Positions 62,169 to 64,000 of a stretch of DNA of 64,000 nucleotides are shown piece after piece. The position numbers and the translations under genes are program-made. The stretch's first letter is position 1. Each line of letters starts with the position of its first letter. The stretch comes from Udeniomyces pyricola (taxonomy: Eukaryota > Basidiomycota > Tremellomycetes > Cystofilobasidiales > Mrakiaceae), in the NCBI GenBank assembly GCA_039545295.1, contig BCIK01000018.1, positions 373,543-437,542 on the forward strand. Direction: 5' to 3'. The notes below the pieces were generated by a model. It was not told the origin of the DNA and did not search any database. It saw only the letters and a program-made list of their open reading frames with translations.

Positions 62169-64000
62169 CGAAAAACACTCAAGGGCGTCTTCCTGCTTCG
62201 GCCCGAGTGCTTGCTTGATTCTGTTAACCGCTGACTCAAATCTGCATGTTAATCCTTTGGTCTGCGGTGGGTACCGACGTTCTGACAGTCCGAAAGCAAC
62301 TCCTTCCATCCGTCGAACCGACCGTCCTCCCCGTCGTTTGCTATACAGGTACTTTGTTTCCCTCATCACGATAAATCCCATATCTTAAACTTCGTCCCCC
62401 CCCCCCCCTCTCCCCCCCCCTTCTCCCCCTTACCCCCCTGCTCCCTTTTCTTTCTTCTTCTTTGCCTTACATCCCAAACCTACTTGGCCTTTAGAGACAA
62501 ACTCAACGCTCGCTTTGTTGAATCTCAAAATCAGGCACCTGGCGAGTCCCATCCTCGATCCTCCTCGCTGAGAAACGCGCCGATCCCACCGCCGACGTCT
62601 ACCTCGTCCATGCCGCTCCCAGCCCAACCGCGAACGGTGACGACCCAACGGCCACCTCTGGGACCGCTCTCTTCAGCTTCGGTTACAATGCCTTCAACCG
62701 CCAAGTTGCCCACCAGCAATGGACGTACCTTCGGAAACCCAGGCGAGACGGAGACGATCCGCTTTGGAGACCTGAGAGGTCGTTGGGTCAGGCCAAAGAA
62801 ATCCCAAAAGAGGTGTTCGAAGAGGTTCGTTTTCTTCTTCTTCTTTTCATTCGAATCAACATCGCGGAACCCTCTTTCTTCCTCATCTACGTCGCTTGTT
62901 CTCGCTTGCTTGACCGTTTCTTCTTTTCCTTGCATCGCATTGCGAAGGAGAAGAGGTAGAACGCAGCGTGTAACCGAAAAGCTTCGACCCCCCTTCCCCC
63001 CCTTCTCTCTTCCCCTCTTCCATTATCATGCTCTGTTTCCTTGTAGTAACAAACCCTCTTATCTCCCTCTATGCACCTATACACATTCGCTTACCTTTTC
63101 ATCTCTCTTTCCCTTTCCTCCCTCTCTCCTTTTTGCCCCTTAGATCCACGCTCTCGCCAAGACGGCGAACCCAGATTACGCCCAGTTCATGTCGCGCATC
63201 CTCCCAGATGACACTGGCGCGCGACAGTACCATTGGCTCATGCGGACGCTCCGGCTGGGAACGCCTGAAGCGGTCGAAGTGGCCAAACGGGCCGTGCCAG
63301 GAGGAAACAAGGTGTTTTTGATGGGTGATGCAGCGCATGCGATGCCGATTGGTTCGTTTTTTTTTCTTCTTGTCTCTCTGTGCTTCTCAACCTCTTTTGC
63401 TCTTTATCTGTATCTCCGCATCTTCCTTGCTGAAATAACAAGAAAGACACCTCGTATCTCTGGTACTTGATGACTGACTGACCTTCGTGTCCCATCTACT
63501 CCTTCTCTCCTTTTTTTTTCTCTCTCTCTCTTCAAAACCCTCAATCTCATCTCAATTCTGCTCTTCGTCAATCGTTACCTTCATCTCGACCTCTTCCTCT
63601 CCTTTTCCTCCCGTCCTTCGTCCTTTCTTTTCCTTTTCATAAACCTTCGTCTTTTTTCTTCTTCTTTCTCTCTCTCTCTCTCTCTCTCTTCTTCTCCTTC
63701 TCTCGATCTAGTCCAAGGCGACGGTGGGAACCATTCGATCCTCGACGGTCTTCATCTCGGACTCTACCTCGCTGCCGCTTTCAAGAAACTCACCACTACC
63801 ACCCCCACCACCATCACCACTACTACGACTACTCCCACCTCCAACCCGACGACGACGTCTCCATCTCCTTCTTCTTCGCCTTCGCTCCTTCTGCTGGACG
63901 TCCTCGCTGGCTTTCACGCGCGTGAAGCCGATCGATGGGAGACCGGGGTAGCGACGAGTGAAGCTCGGTTGTTGACGTGCTTGGAGACGCCGCTTCGGTA
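61296..64000 (+). CDS. FAD-dependent monooxygenase (salicylate-hydroxylase-like), 3' end outside the window
   Basis: This is a flavoprotein of the class A aromatic hydroxylase type; its substrate cannot be told. Exons: 61296-61814, 62036-62120, 62289-62348, 62535-62824, 63144-63351, and 63712 onward, open at the window edge; about 480 residues are visible. The N-terminal FAD fold reads ILCIGAGLASTTLAQTL, where the third glycine of the usual GxGxxG is replaced. ALIGADGVHSKVR is the DG motif, and MGDAAHAMP followed by GDGGNHSILDG is the second FAD motif. Ser/Thr-rich insertions lie near residues 75-95 and after residue 410. The acceptor at 62534 is the one giving an unbroken frame; an alternative at about 62494 breaks it. 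Introns here are long (186 to 360 nt) with A, C and TC runs. Confidence 0.8.
62135..62166. repeat. 32-base poly-A run in a monooxygenase intron
   Basis: An uninterrupted A run lies within the intron at 62121-62288, shortly after the donor site. It is long for the window and probably length-variable between strains. Confidence 0.95.
63667..63689. repeat. TC microsatellite next to an acceptor
   Basis: A (TC)n run forms part of the polypyrimidine tract of the last monooxygenase intron visible here. Confidence 0.9.

Overview
This window is nuclear DNA from a fungus, very probably a basidiomycete yeast of the Tremellomycetes type. That placement is an inference from three things: about 140 short GT-AG introns in 15 genes, conserved basidiomycete-style housekeeping proteins, and arginine codons that are almost all CGA in the highly expressed genes. 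The CGA habit and the intron density recall Phaffia-like Cystofilobasidiales, but I cannot fix the genus by eye. I saw no rRNA, tRNA, CRISPR array, transposon, virus or plasmid feature.

Layout, left to right: 1-2129 shows no gene. Then come mitochondrial Hsp70 (SSC1 type, +), methylthioribose-1-phosphate isomerase (MRI1, +) and the dynamin-like GTPase VPS1 (+). Convergent to VPS1 is a SCAP-type sterol sensor (-). Divergent from SCAP is the chaperonin subunit CCT1/TCP1 (+), followed by glutamine synthetase (+). Translation elongation factor 3 (-) is convergent with glutamine synthetase. Then follow COG6 of the Golgi tethering complex (+) and a large NAD-specific glutamate dehydrogenase (+). 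Next are a Cid1-like nucleotidyltransferase (-), a NOL11/Utp8-like nucleolar protein (+), an unrecognised small membrane protein (+), the nonsense-mediated-decay helicase UPF1 (+), the RNA polymerase I subunit RPA12 (-), and an FAD-dependent monooxygenase (+) that runs off the right edge.

I rebuilt exons by hand, and in every complete gene the joined length is a multiple of three. The genes form no operon or obvious metabolic cluster. They are mostly core functions: protein folding, translation, vesicle traffic, nitrogen assimilation, sterol sensing and RNA surveillance. The accessory or odd material lies between genes: a decayed 174-bp tandem repeat at 51317-51670 with inverted repeats just upstream, and an AT-rich island with a 25/26-bp repeat at 46940-47090. 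The gene structures are also notable, with exons of 7, 9, 10, 16 and 17 nt, two GC-AG introns and a 454-nt intron in glutamine synthetase. The main limits are that there is no transcript evidence, that 5' and 3' UTRs are unknown, and that a few splice choices (noted per gene) are best guesses.
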